This document shows, piece by piece, positions 1 through 11,188 of a stretch of 64,000 nucleotides of DNA (positions are counted from its first letter, which is position 1; the number at the start of each line of letters is the position of its first letter). The stretch is taken from positions 43,729,656-43,793,655 of the forward strand of contig JARCOQ010000007.1 of assembly GCA_029207755.1 (NCBI GenBank). The letters run 5' to 3'. The position numbers and the translations under genes were made by a program. Source of the DNA: Chamaea fasciata (lineage: Eukaryota > Chordata > Aves > Passeriformes > Sylviidae). The notes beneath the pieces are model-generated. The model made no database searches. It saw only the letters and a program-made list of their open reading frames with translations, and was not told the DNA's origin.

Positions 1-365
1 CAGTAAAATAATTTTTAAAATCAGAGGTATTCCTCTCATGAAATAGTTATACCATTCTTTTTTTTGCATTATGTGATTTATACTGTTTAATGTTGCTGAA
101 ATATTGTGGCAAAAACTGGATGTTAAAAAAAGTGTAGATGGATAATTTGACCACACCTTTCTATTTATGGATAAAATCCAGTTACAAAATTTCCTCATAT
201 ATTGCTTGTCATGGAAATTATTTTCTATTGCAGTACAAATATTGGATTGTACAACCTAAAAATAAAAAAGATGCTTTATTAATGTGCAATTAATAAAGTT
301 AAGCCTAGTCCTTCAAAAGTACTGAAAGTGAGGATCACTCTAGCTCAAAAAATCTTCAGTAGCCA

Positions 366-387
366 TTTTTTTTTTTTTTTTTTTTTT
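366..387. repeat. Poly-T homopolymer (T22)
   Basis: Twenty-two consecutive T. It may be the antisense poly-A tail of an old retroposed copy, but the flanking sequence is not recognisable as a source element, so it is listed only as a simple repeat. Confidence 0.9.
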
Positions 388-1027
388 AATTCTATTTGCT
401 TTCCAGTATTTGTCAGGAAAGTCGATCAAATTTGCCCCAAATAGAACAAGATCTATTGCTGCGTTTCTTGCTAATAGTGAGTGATACTAAGTAACATTCT
501 TTAATTTGAAGGTCGAGGCTGAAGTCTAAACAAAATCGAGTAAGTTAGGGGTGAGTAAAAATCTGGGGTACTTATCTATAGTTTCTACTAATGGAGGTGC
601 ATCCACCATACACATCCAGTTATGAAAGCCTGTGAGCCAGAGAACACATTGCTGTAACTTTGCTTGTTCAAATAGTCATAATGGACATTACTAATCCTCC
701 AATGTCCTTTCAAGGGCTTCTGATAAGCTCACAAGAGCCTGAAACAGACAGTTGTCTGCAGTTTGAGCTATTATTGCAAATTTCTGCTGTATCTTTTTGA
801 AGCAAAGGCCTTAAAAACACTGAAAAATCAAAAAGAAAATTTTTCCTCCATTTGGGAGCAAACCCTGAGGCTGATTAAGCATGCATCTATTTTTAGAGTT
901 GTATATTCTCTGGAAACACTTGTAGGAAATTTTAGTAACAATTTAGCTGAATAAGATAAATAAAAGTAAAGAAACATTACAAAACTTGACACCTTAATAT
1001 TCTGAAAATTTTACTTTGTTCTTGCAG

Positions 1028-1075
1028 CTAGGAAAAGCTACATTGGTTGTAGAATTTGACTGGATGCATGCTATA
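1028..1075 (+). other. Weak candidate internal exon (48 nt)
   Basis: A pyrimidine-rich stretch ending in TTCTTGCAG precedes position 1028, and a GTGAGT donor-like hexamer starts at 1076. The enclosed 48 nt are exactly 16 codons and are open in one frame only (LGKATLVVEFDWMHAI); the other two frames have early stops. No family was recognised. Acceptor/donor pairs this good arise by chance in A+T-rich intronic DNA, so this is a pointer and not a gene call. Confidence 0.1.
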
Positions 1076-1751
1076 GTGAGTCATTTTTGCTATTTTATCT
1101 GGCCATATCATTTATTGTAAAGAGAAGACGACTTTCCACTGTAATTCATTTGTTCTCTATTAATCTGTTCCTTAACATAAACTTCCTTTTTAACTATAAG
1201 ATAGAAACTGGATTTCTTTGTGCATCATTTCTTTCCCTACAAATGAGCATAATAATTTTTTTCCTTATTTTGCCTTACTTTTCTTTTTAAACTAGAAAAT
1301 ATTTTGAACAGAGGAGCTTAGCCACTTTATAAAAAGAGACATATTTTTCACTTAGCGCCTTTATTTTCAACAAGAACATTAATAATCCTCATCACCATCC
1401 AAGATCTATTATCTTGATCAGGAGTCAAACAAGAAAAAAAAAATTAATCAGTTTGACTATCTCCATAAGGATTTCTCCCCAAAATTGTTTGTCTAAAAAA
1501 AGGTTTTAAAATTTTTTTTCCAAGGTTTTTCCTCAGGGATTTTTCACCCTTATGAAAAGTAATCTGTTTGGCATCTTCTGCCTCTATTTCCTCACGTTTT
1601 ATTAAAAGACACGGTGGCTTCGGTATCCAGAGTCCCCTATGACTGCAGAGGGAAGAGATTATTCATATTAAGATATGATTACTTGAGCAAACAATCATTC
1701 AGGCTGAAGTTTTCCACAGCAATTCTTGCTTGCTATAAACTCCTTTATGTG

Positions 1752-1754
<3 letters not shown>

Positions 1755-1784
<30 letters not shown>
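1755..1784. repeat. Poly-T homopolymer (T30)
   Basis: Thirty consecutive T lie directly left of a compositionally distinct G+C-rich patch. This is the arrangement expected if a polyadenylated RNA had been retroposed on the minus strand, though no source gene was recognised. Confidence 0.9.
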
Positions 1785-1787
<3 letters not shown>

Positions 1788-2060
1788 GATTTAGTACTTT
1801 TCACCAGGCCGCTGTGCCTAGGGGGAGAAGGCATTTTGCAGGGGAAGGTGGGCATTTAAGGGCCTGGCACTGCAGATCCTCCACTCTCTGAAGAACTGTT
1901 TGGATCTGGGAAGGGTGTGAGAGTGTGAAGGATGTGCCTCCTGGAGAGCAGGAAAGCATCCCAGTCCACAGGGCATGGAGGGGGTGGGATGGAGCCTCCT
2001 TCTGCAAGGGAGGGGGTGGTGGGTCTGGTTACAGGCGGTGGCTCTTTGGAGTGCCTGGAG
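1785..2060. other. G+C-rich patch of unknown origin
   Basis: This block is clearly richer in G+C than its surroundings, with G-runs such as those near 1820-1850, 1976-1990 and 2009-2035. Both strands have overlapping open frames: 81 codons on + (1932-2177), and 99 and 68 codons on - within 1801-2117. None of the translations resembles a known domain. The adjoining T30 run suggests a minus-strand retroposed copy or an old LTR piece. An enhancer or a CpG-poor regulatory island is the alternative. Identity is unknown. Confidence 0.4.
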
Positions 2061-5000
2061 CCTTTTGCTGATTTTCATATTGTATTTATAATGCTTGCTT
2101 GTGTGTTTAATATTCACCTCTGCTGCTTACTCATACAAGCACTTGTATTAACTGTTGCATGTAATGGAATGGGGTGATAAATACAAGGGCCAAGGTTTTT
2201 CACTTCCACATAGCACACAATGTTGTGCTGTGTTTTGCTTGGTGTACTACATTTTTCTCACTTGTAAGCTGTTTTTCTGGCCTGCTGACTGTTCACGCCT
2301 GCAACAATCTGAAGTAATTCCTGAAGTGAGGTTCTACGGGTGACTGTACATTTACGAAGGATGAAATATATTTAAACTTCAGTACAGTATTTCTTTTCCT
2401 ATCAGAATCAGAAAAGTCCTCCAGGAGAAAAACAAAAAAAGAAAAGACATCACAGTTTTTGTGTGGAACTTTATTTCTTTTCTATATATGCTGTGGTATT
2501 CATAGTTCTGTTCTGACAGTGAGGCTATGGAATAACGACAGAGATATATTTCTAAGGAAGTATTTTACTTCTTTTTTGTTATTATTGTTATTTTTCTTTC
2601 CTCCTTGCTAGTTGTGCTAAAGTGAGCCATCCCTTAGCTTCTCTTTCAGATGCTCTTTCTGCTGCCACAATGTGGGTGTACTCCTGGTCTGTTGATGACA
2701 GAGTTTGCAGGGGCTTCCTGCTGCTTAGCCAGTGGAAGAGACTTGTTAACAAAGCTGTTTCTCAGAGAGATGCTGAGGATGATTTACAGCCCATGAAATA
2801 CACTCTGAACAGTCATATAATGCAAGAGGATTGTGGGTTTTGACAGATCTGATGCTATGCCATTGAGGTAATGGGAAATTTTGTTACTGATTGAAGAGAG
2901 AAAGACTTTCTTTTTAATGTGAAACAGAGAAATCAAGATGTAACTACTCTCAAAATTTCGCGTTTATCATCTTCAGTAAATTTGTATCACTGTGAAGCAG
3001 TGTTCTCATTGCCGTTCTTCCTTTAATTCTTAACTAACACTTTTCTTAGGAAAAGTACTCTTTTAAAAATACTTATTTGGGTTTAATTCACAATATATAG
3101 AACTTACAATCTTAATAAGTCTGAATATACATATTAAATTTATCAGTAAAAATAACTAGTGTAGTACTTATTAAAATAGACTGCAATTTATAGCTGTATT
3201 AGCATTGTTTATCTATCAAACAAAATTTATCCTGATACCAGTATTATATCCTGGATTAACAGAGATCCACTGAAGGCTAGGGAGTTGACTATATTTACAT
3301 AATGCAGGAGTCTACTTACTCCTGTGAATATCTGCCTTTGTATGCTTGCAATATAGCTCTGTTCATTAAAAAGCCACAAACTGAACCCCACCTTTTCAAA
3401 ATAACAGATTTTAGAAACTATATATCTAAATGAGGTAGGTAAGTAAGGTACTTTGAGAAGTAATTCGTGGAAAATTTTCATTTCAGTTACTGTTTCTAGT
3501 GAATTAAACTGACTTGGTATTGTGGTACATCTTTTAGCCTGAGGCTCTTTCTTTTTCTCTCAAGCCAGACCAATAGTATAAACATTAAAAAACTATTTGT
3601 ATAGCTAAAATTTAAGTCACAGAAGGTCATGAAAAAATTAAATTAGTGCTGCTGTTAACAAATCCTTGCAACAGAAACCTTACTCCAGTGCCATTAAAGA
3701 CATTAATTAAGGAGCTAGGTGTAGAAAACTGTTTCCAATGGAGAGATGCATCTAATAGTGTTCTCTCTCTCTTCATCATATGGTGCAAGGATTTCAGATT
3801 CTGTTGCCTGCTTATTAGTTTGGAAGCTGATGATGAGACCTTAAGACTACTTTTAGTTGTGTTCTGTTGTGAGGTTGTATGAAATACAGAAAGAAGAATG
3901 GCTTAGTGTACTTATATAATAACTGGAAGCAAAGAGAGGCTGAAAAAACAAGCTTCCCTGCAGATGTCAACCATTCACATTTCATACTAGTTTGTGTAAG
4001 ATCTTTTATTCTTTTTCTGTGAAAAAAGATTGAGGATTTTTCCTCAGTGATTTGCAGGGTCATGATGCAGTTCTCCTAAAGGATAACATAACAGAGCATG
4101 AATTAGCAAGCAGTGGAATTAAAGGGAAGTAATTAAAGGAATTAGATTTTCACAGAGAACTGGATACTCTTCGTTGTCCTTAAGATAAAGCTCATTGTCA
4201 ATATGGAGAGAAAAGACCTTGGCAAGACAGGAAGACATTATTGCAGAAAGCAACATTTTATTATCACTTTGTTTTGTGATATCAGTCATCTGATTAGGTA
4301 TCTTTTGGCATGCAACACACTGAAAGGTAAAGGAGAGGTGATCTTTTCTGTGAACAGTTCTTACTCAGTTTGGGAGTTAGGCATGTGTTCCTCCCACCTC
4401 TTGCTTCTGTGTTGAGTGCTGCCAAATTCATATGAGGTTTCCTGTCTTCAGATCAATGAAATTAGGATGGCTGGGTTTGTGCATAAACACAGGGACATTT
4501 GTATGTTGACTATTAAATACTTTGTTTCTATAGAATAAGTAAAAAACAGAAGTCAAAGAGAGGAAATAGGCAGTCAAAATTCAAATCATAATTTTCACTG
4601 CCTCTCTATTACATGCAGTGCCGGGATGTCCTGGTTGCCAGTTGCAAGGGATGAACATTGATGGAAGGAGTTCACAGGACAATGTGTTCATGTATTTCCT
4701 AAAGCTGACTCTTTAGGTCAAATAGTAGAAAAAGATTTGAGGCACATAGAGGTCATTCTTTTATTTCGGTAGTATTACTGAAGATGGAATTCAAGTTATT
4801 TGTGGCTAGTAATTTAATAGTCAGTAGAGAGAAAGAAACCTCTTCACATGGCATGGCTCACTGCATTTATGATACAGTTTGATGAAAAAATGTAAATACA
4901 ACAGCCTAGATTTCAGTAGGAAAAAATCAAGCTTTGAAATGTGAAATGGGTGGGTGTGTATGTGTGGGAGACATAGGTTAGCAGAGCTTCCCTTCACTCA

Positions 5001-7320
5001 GGAATTTATACAGAAATAAACTCGGAAAAAGAACAATGAAAACATAAAGGAAGAAATGTTCCTAGTATAATTATATATTTTATTAAAGGAGCAAAATGAA
5101 AGGCTAAGAGTAATGCCAGTTATCAGAGAAAGGGATTAGATTCAGGGTATAGAGTATTATAAATGTCACCTAATTCTGTTGAAGAAGAAAAAAATGTCTT
5201 CCATCTGTTCATTGTTTAATTTGCTGTTTCTTTCAAACATCAAGGCTATTGCTTTCTTTTTGCAATATCTATGTAAAATACATACAGTCCTGGCTGAAAA
5301 GCTGTAAAAATCTGAAAACATAATATGAAACATTCCTCAGTCTACTGTATCAGCAAGACTCAATATAGATGCACACCTATAGCTTATAATCTTTGGAAGC
5401 CAGGTTAGTTCTCTGGCACTAGAGGCATGAGTAAGTGCTGTTGAAAACAAGTAAGGGCTTCTCCAGTGTATCCAAAATGACAACACCACACACATTCAGT
5501 AAAGTTCAAGGAAAATAAGCTTTGTCGAGCATTCAGTGCTGGAGAGAACGTGTTTCATACATGTGACTGGGAGTGAGACACCACTCTGTTATTGTGCAGA
5601 AGTGAGAAAACTATTAATTTATGCTCATTTGTTTACAACGGTGGGGAATGAACTCAGCTGAGAGAAAAACAAGACCATGGCAACAAAGCTGTTGCAACAG
5701 TACTGAGAAAAAAGATATGAAGGAAATGCAGTAGCTGAAGTTTAACGCTGAGTTATGGTTCTGGGTTCTAGGACTTTCTTTTTGCCGCTATCATGTTCCT
5801 GAAAATTCTCATTGGCAAACTGAAAAACAAAATGGTTTTTCTGAAAAAGTGTTTATCAGTAATTCACAGCATGTAGTAAAAAGTCGATGTTAAAATGTTA
5901 TTGTTTGAAAAGAAGGTAGAATCACAATAAAAAAGACTAAATAAGTGAAAACCAGTATGTGAGTATCATACTTATTTTCCCCAAAAAAACTGGAGCAAAA
6001 ATCACGATAGATCCAGTAAGAATTTATGCTAAATTGAGTGTTTTATTTTAAATCTTCTCTAAAGCTAATCTGGTAGTTCTTGATAAGCCAAGCAGCCCCT
6101 ACTAGAAACAGATGATGACAGGTCAAATAACAGCAGCAAATCCCAGAGTTAGTCCAGGTATGCCAGCCCAGGGGTTCTATCTGGACTTTAACCAAGCCTG
6201 TCAGATCTCCTTATGGCTTCTGTCCACAGCCCTAACCCAACAGCACACATATTTCAATGATTTTGTTCTGCAAACAGCTCAGCCGGGTCTAGTCTTCAAA
6301 CCCCCATATAGTTATGTCACAGCTTATTCTGAAAAGAATCCTAATGTTGCCAAATTCACTGAATTTTTCTTTCTTTCCCTGTGTTTTTTTCCAGACAAGG
6401 AAAATCTTCAGAGCAGAAACATTATCTATAACTTAATCATTTTTTACTGTTCTTTCTGGAGTCATATTTGAATCACATTTTCAACCCAGCTTCACAATTC
6501 CTCTTACATAATATATCCTTCCTGTCCTATGATTGCACTTTACCACGCAGTTATTGTGAATATAAAACCTAAGTACAGGCAGCTTTGTAGGACTTTGTTT
6601 CAGCATTAAATCACCAGCTATCCTCAACAATGGTTCCAACCCTAAATATACCGATTTCTGCTGGTTCCAGAAAAAACTTAAAGTAAAAACTGAACCAAAC
6701 CAATGGTAGAACAAAACCCTGATCTAGGTGTAGACTTATGCTTCCATTAAGAAAGGGGCAGGGTTATGGCTTGAATTTGGTTTCATGAACCACCGGTCTT
6801 GGGACTGTTAAAAACTGAAAAAAATGTAGTGCTGTTTCTTGCTTACTTACCTTGTCATTTCCTTAACTGGTTATGCTATACTTTTATGACTGATCTTTAT
6901 TCTTTCTTTCTTAAATTTAAATTTCCTTTCCCTACTGAATAACTTATTTTGAGCTGTGGGAAGCTCAGAGTCTATAAAGGCCACATTCTAAGCCAATTTT
7001 GAGAGGGAGAAGGATCAAAAATAATTCCTCCTGGTTATTTTATCATTAGTTCCATTCTGGTGTAAACACTTCACCCTCATTTTTATGCAGGTTTTTTCAG
7101 TCTTTACCTTTATCTTATTTAGGTATCAGAAAACTCTGCCAACAGTTTGAGAATTTACATAGTGCAAGACTACTTTGCATCAAATGTCATGCAGAATCCT
7201 GAATTAATGCTGCTGGCATACTACAAAACAAACTGGAAACATTTTCCTTATAAGAAAACTGTCCTGTATTGCTGTTAAGTATTCCATTCCCTGGCACACT
7301 GAATAAAAAAATAGGAGTAA
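2061..7320. other. Unique A+T-rich DNA, no gene seen
   Basis: Only short ORFs are present. The longest are 119 codons at 6112-6471 (+) and 73 codons at 2622-2843 (+). Neither translation shows a recognisable domain, and both are within the size expected by chance at this composition. No transposon end, tRNA-like or repeat structure was recognised. Confidence 0.5.
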
Positions 7321-7465
7321 GAAACAAGCACAACCCTCCCCAAAAGCCAAACCAAACTAAACAAATCAAAACAACAGCAACCCACACCCCCCTCTCCAAA
7401 AACCCCCAAACAAAATACAGAAAAAGAAAAAAGCCACCAAGACCCAACCACAACAAAAATAAGCC
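7321..7465 (+). repeat. A+C-rich low-complexity tract
   Basis: About 145 bases are made almost only of A and C, with motifs such as CCAAACCAAAC, ACCCACACCCCCC and CAAACAAAATAC. The two ORFs that cross it (7187-7510 - and 7269-7598 +) are composition artefacts: the plus one is lysine/proline/threonine-rich and the minus one is Trp/Gly/Phe/Leu-rich. It is one of several similar strand-asymmetric tracts in the window. Confidence 0.85.
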
Positions 7466-8224
7466 TCCTGGCATATTTTTTGCTTCATATTTAAATGATG
7501 AGACTTCCACACCAAACTTACAATTCTATGTTCCTTCTTTCCGTCAGACAGTTCAAAGGCCCAGAAAGATCCCAGGTGATGTGAACTTCAACCATTAATG
7601 TGATGAGAAAAGAAAATACAGTGAATAAGACATGGCTAGTGGATGGCCATGGAGCTAAGCAGTTATTTTTCATTGTTTATACATGTTTTATTGCAGGAGG
7701 GAATTGGCACAAAAGCCTGGTTTTGTAATTCCGCAAATGTTCCCAAAAGTTTGATATTTGGGTGTTTGTTTGGAGTAATGCAATCAATTAAGAAAAAGAG
7801 AAACTAAAGTTCTGATTTAATGTCATTGTACATTGTATATTTCAACAAATGGCAGGAGATATTTCAAAATCTCTGTCAGAACGTCAGACTTCTTGCATTC
7901 TAATTAAAATTCTTATCCAAACTGCAAAAATAATAAAATTTTACAGAATTTTTTGAGAAATGTGTGTGCACTGAGTGTGTGCTCAAGTGACTGGTCCTGG
8001 CTGGGAGTGGGAAGGAAGGGGAAGATAGATTTTGGATATGCACAGGAATTTAGAATAGTTTTATATACTTAATATAATGGGAGCCAGATCTGAGAAACAA
8101 GAAATCCTACAATCAATGGCTCTTTCATTCCACCGTGTTCATTGGCTTTTTACAATTCTTTTTTTACTCATGAAAATGTATGAATTACCACTGGATTCTC
8201 ATACCAATACTGAGCTTTACAAGC
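7466..8224. other. Unique A+T-rich DNA, no gene seen
   Basis: No ORF of note, transposon signature or structured repeat was recognised before the CR1 fragment begins. Confidence 0.5.
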
Positions 8225-8413
8225 GAAGGTATTGATATTCTGGTCAGGATTAAAGGGAGGGCAGAGGCAGGTGATTTTATTGTTTGGGTCTGCCATAGGC
8301 TGTCTGACCAGGAAGACGAAGACTATGGAGCCCTCTACAGACAGAGAGGCACAGCCTTAGGTTTTCAAGCCCTGGCCCTCACTAGAGACTCCAACCACAC
8401 CAATATCTTCTGA
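8225..8413 (+). pseudogene. CR1 ORF2 endonuclease remnant
   Basis: The open segment reads from about Gly-Ile-Asp to a TGA stop at 8411-8413. In intact CR1 ORF2 this region forms the last strands of the exonuclease-endonuclease-phosphatase fold, with a motif of the type GDFNHPDICW. Here the corresponding residues read RDSNHTNIF followed by a stop, so the Asp and Asn-His of the motif are kept, the preceding Gly and Phe are changed, and the terminal Trp codon appears to have become TGA. The N-terminal two thirds of the endonuclease are missing upstream. The copy cannot encode an active enzyme. Confidence 0.8.
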
Positions 8414-9123
8414 AGGGACCACATGGCAGGACACAGACAATCCAGGATATTCCTAGAATGAATTGATATCAACTTTCTTCTCAAAGTTACAGAGGATCCA
8501 ACAAGGAAAGGCTATGCTGGACCTTGTTTTCAACAAGGAGGGGCTAGTGGGGAATATGAAGACAAAGGATAGCCTCAGTTGCTGTTAGAATTAAGCAGCG
8601 AAGTTTGAGATCTGTATGGCAACAAAGAGGATAAAAGTTAATTATCCTGGATTTCAGGAGAGCAGACTTCAATGATCTCTTTGACAGTCTGCCTTGGGAT
8701 GGTGGTGTGGAGGGAAGAGGGGCCCAAGAGAGTTGGGTGATAGTCAAGGATTCTCTCCTCCAGATTCAACAGTAATGCATCCCCACGAACAGAAAATTGG
8801 GAAAAGAATTCTTGGACAAAGTTAGACATGAACAGGTAGCTTAAAGAAGGTGGAAGTGGTGAAAGATAGCCTGGGAGGAATACACAGAAATTGTCTGAAT
8901 AGCCAGGGAGCAGGTTAGGAAAGCTAAAACAGCGGCAGAAGTAAATCTGGGCATGGACATCAAGGGTAACATAAAAAGATTCTTTATTTAAATCAGTGAG
9001 AAGATAGAGAATAGGGAAAAAGTGGGTCCTGGGTAGAGGAGACATGATTAGCCAGGACAGGGAGTAGACTCAGGTACTCGATGACTTTTTGCCTCAAAGT
9101 TCAAACCATTCTATGATTCTATA
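8225..9123 (+). mobile_element. CR1 LINE fragment, internally deleted, sense strand
   Basis: This is a decayed copy of the avian CR1 non-LTR retrotransposon. The first ~190 nt, in one frame, translate to the C-terminal part of the apurinic-like endonuclease (GIDILVRIKGRAEAGDF..., then DQEDEDYGALYRQ and TRDSNHTNIF). The next ~700 nt keep the linker region between endonuclease and reverse transcriptase. They match the CR1 pattern, which I recall from the family, in several places: AGHRQSRIFLE, FLLKVTEDPTRKG, GRGAQESW, AWEEYTEIV and QVRKAKTAAE. Several stops and frameshifts break it. After the segment around 9075-9098 (GTACTCGATGACTTTTTGCC) it jumps to the 3' end, and the reverse transcriptase is absent. 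It terminates in the diagnostic octamers ATTCTATG (9108-9115) and ATTCTATA (9116-9123). The left boundary is approximate. The ORF on the opposite strand at 8638-9045 is only a shadow. Confidence 0.9.
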
Positions 9124-9607
9124 AATGATAATTTTATTTATGCTTAGGATACTGAAGAAATATAAAAATTTTCATATATTTTATATGCTCAGTAATACAT
9201 GGGTGACTACCACTAACAGAATATTTAACTAAATTTTATGTTTTTACGTGTCAAGAACAAATATGTATGATGTGTGTAGATGTTTTTATTAAGTAGCTTT
9301 GAATAAACTATAAATTACTTTTAAAAAGTAATTTGAATAACTATGTTAACAACAAAATTCTACACTAAAGATTTCCTTCATCTTATGTTTGTAAAAGTTA
9401 GTAGACAGATGTTGAAAATGGTGTAAAGAAAAGGTTACAGTTACAAAAATTGACACCCTTTGAGTCTGTTCACTTTCACTTTTTTTTTGTTTGTGTACAC
9501 TTGATTTCTGTTACTCTCAGAAATTTGTAAATCCCTGGTGACATGGTATTTGTCCTATTTGTCCAGTACTTACCAGAACAGTGATAATCTCTATTCTGTT
9601 CGGTGCC

Positions 9608-9612
<5 letters not shown>
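9124..9612. other. Unique A+T-rich DNA with a hairpin
   Basis: No gene is visible. The one structure noted is the perfect 11-bp inverted repeat at 9312-9334, listed separately. Confidence 0.5.
9312..9334. repeat. Perfect 11-bp inverted repeat
   Basis: The arms AAATTACTTTT (9312-9322) and AAAAGTAATTT (9324-9334) are exact reverse complements separated by one A. The arms are A+T-rich, so the hairpin would be weak. No transposon was recognised around it. Confidence 0.85.

Positions 9613-9656
<44 letters not shown>
9613..9656. repeat. Poly-T homopolymer (T44)
   Basis: Forty-four consecutive T, the longest homopolymer in the window. It could be the antisense poly-A tail of a retroposed copy whose body would lie to the right, but the right flank (9657-9800) shows no recognisable source. 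The run generates the poly-Phe ORF at 9538-9750, which is not a gene. Confidence 0.95.
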
Positions 9657-9659
<3 letters not shown>

Positions 9660-10479
9660 GAGTAGTACTCCTCCATGGTTTATATTTACTGTTGTTCTCC
9701 TTCATGGTCATGTACAGTCTCCTAAGTCCAGGAAGCAATTTTCTGTATGAATGAAGTATTTTTTAAATGTTTGCTGGGAAGTTTTTTGCAGGGAAGTTTT
9801 TTTTCTGTGCATTATCTGGTACCTAAATGAAAGGTATGAATGAAAGCTGACTACTTTTCTTCAATGGAACTGCCGTTCTTGTGGGGCAGGGTACTGAAGG
9901 GTAAAAGTTTGGATCTCAGATCTGTGAAGCATTATGTCCCAGTCCCTAGGCTGTTACCCACTGAACATGTCTCAGAATTAGGGTCAAAGGTGTCTCAAAG
10001 AAGTTGCCTGATGAGATGACCCTAGGGAACAGAACAGATTCTGAAAAAGTCTGTCAAGTGCAAAATGTTCTTAAAGGAAACATTTGAGCTCAAAGAATAT
10101 TCCTTTGTTTCACTCGGAAGTTTGTAAGGGGTACTAACAGATACTGGTTGGTATGGGACCAAGAACAAAGGAGCAGTGCAGTGTTTCAAATGTGCAGTTT
10201 GCTTTATTTTGTTAGTTTGCAGGGTTTGGTGGTTGGTTTTAGTTTTTTATCCCCCAGCAATTTATACAATTAAGCACACAGATAATGGTTCTAAGTAGCT
10301 GAAAGGAAGATCAGTGGGGTGGACTCTCTGTGACACTACCTATGTAATGGAGAAATGTAGCTAACACTTGGGTCCCTGTGCTCTAAGAAACTATTTAAAA
10401 GTGGAAGCTCTGACAGAAGCATCACTAGAAAAGACTTCCTTACTTCATTTTTCTTCTTTAGGTTGAAAATTAGGAGCAG
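9657..10479. other. Unique DNA, no gene seen
   Basis: This is mixed-composition DNA without a recognisable element. Composition rises in G+C toward the LTR on the right, and the exact LTR boundary is not resolved. Confidence 0.45.
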
Positions 10480-11188
10480 GTAACAGAGAAGGAGTGAGCC
10501 TGTGCTTGAAGTGAGCCTTTGCAGAGGGGTGGTGTTACTCTGACAATAAGAGAATGTGCACACTACAGGTGCACCTGGATGTGGCTGGTCAGCCTGAAGT
10601 GTGCTCAGCACTCTGTGAAAGGCGAACTTGATGCTGTGCCAGAGTCAAGGCCAGCTCCTGGACCCATTTAGAGAGCAGGCTGTTCCCCAAAGGTGATCAG
10701 GGATACAGCTCAGAGCAAATGCTCTATGGCACAGATGTAACAGGCGTGATTGGAGACAAGGATGAGGGAGAAGTCTCTCGTATATGCTCCAAAGCAGTTC
10801 ATTCCAAGGAGGGTCCAGGGATAAAAGACAGGGAGCCCTGGTGTGCAGGGACTTTTATTCAGGGGAGGATCTAGGGGAGGTGCAAATTTTCAACCAGTAG
10901 GGGTAGAACTGGGGAGGAGCACAAGGTGGGGTTTACACAATTTGAACCAATGAGAAAACACAGGGGGAGGGAACCATCCAAGCTAATCAATGGGGCCTCC
11001 AACAATAGGGGATTTCACAAGGAGATTTCCAGGCAGGGGGACGGCCTTAGGTGGATTGACAACAAACTCACTGGAACAAGGGGCAGGTGCGGTTGGATTA
11101 ACAATTTGGGAGGAGGATACTAAATAGAAATGAACCATCAACACAGGCTTAACAGAACAAACCATTAAGACTGAAACACACCACAACA
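10480..11188 (-). mobile_element. Endogenous retrovirus LTR (ERVK-like), antisense
   Basis: Read on the minus strand, the element begins with TGTTGTGGTGTGTTTC (complement of the segment ending at 11188), a start I associate with songbird class-II/ERVK-type LTRs. It continues through a U3-like G+C-rich region with an ATTGG (inverted CCAAT) near 10945-10953. A polyadenylation signal AATAAA follows (10854-10859, reversed), then an R/U5-like stretch. The 3' boundary (left end on the + strand) was not found. No target-site duplication, primer-binding site, gag, pol or env was seen, so it is most likely a solo LTR or an LTR with a little leader. The small ORFs at 10926-11216 are LTR sequence, not genes. 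The family assignment comes from memory. Confidence 0.65.
10854..10859 (-). promoter_or_regulatory. LTR polyadenylation signal AATAAA
   Basis: AATAAA on the minus strand inside the LTR is followed on that strand by AAGTCCCTGCACACC. This matches the usual placement of the retroviral poly-A signal just before the R/U5 junction. Confidence 0.6.

Larger units (their letters stand above)
1..1754. other. Unique A+T-rich DNA, no gene seen
   Basis: The stretch contains short runs of A and T and only short ORFs in every frame. No transposon signature was recognised. A T22 homopolymer lies at 366-387. A splice-flanked 48-nt open segment at 1028-1075 is listed separately as a weak exon candidate. Nothing else can be supported. 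Confidence 0.6.

Noticed and set aside
2622..2843. 73-codon ORF after pyrimidine-rich acceptor-like sequence
   Set aside because: No donor site fits the frame, no family was recognised, and two frames are open for similar lengths.
6112..6471. 119-codon ORF on the plus strand
   Set aside because: There is no recognisable domain, its second half is Phe/Leu/Ile-rich as in chance A+T ORFs, and its length fits random expectation.
7187..7598. Overlapping 107- and 109-codon ORFs on opposite strands
   Set aside because: Both are created by the A+C-rich low-complexity tract, which lacks stop codons on either strand.
8638..9045. 135-codon ORF on the minus strand
   Set aside because: It is the antisense of the CR1 fragment, whose sense strand carries the recognisable LINE sequence.
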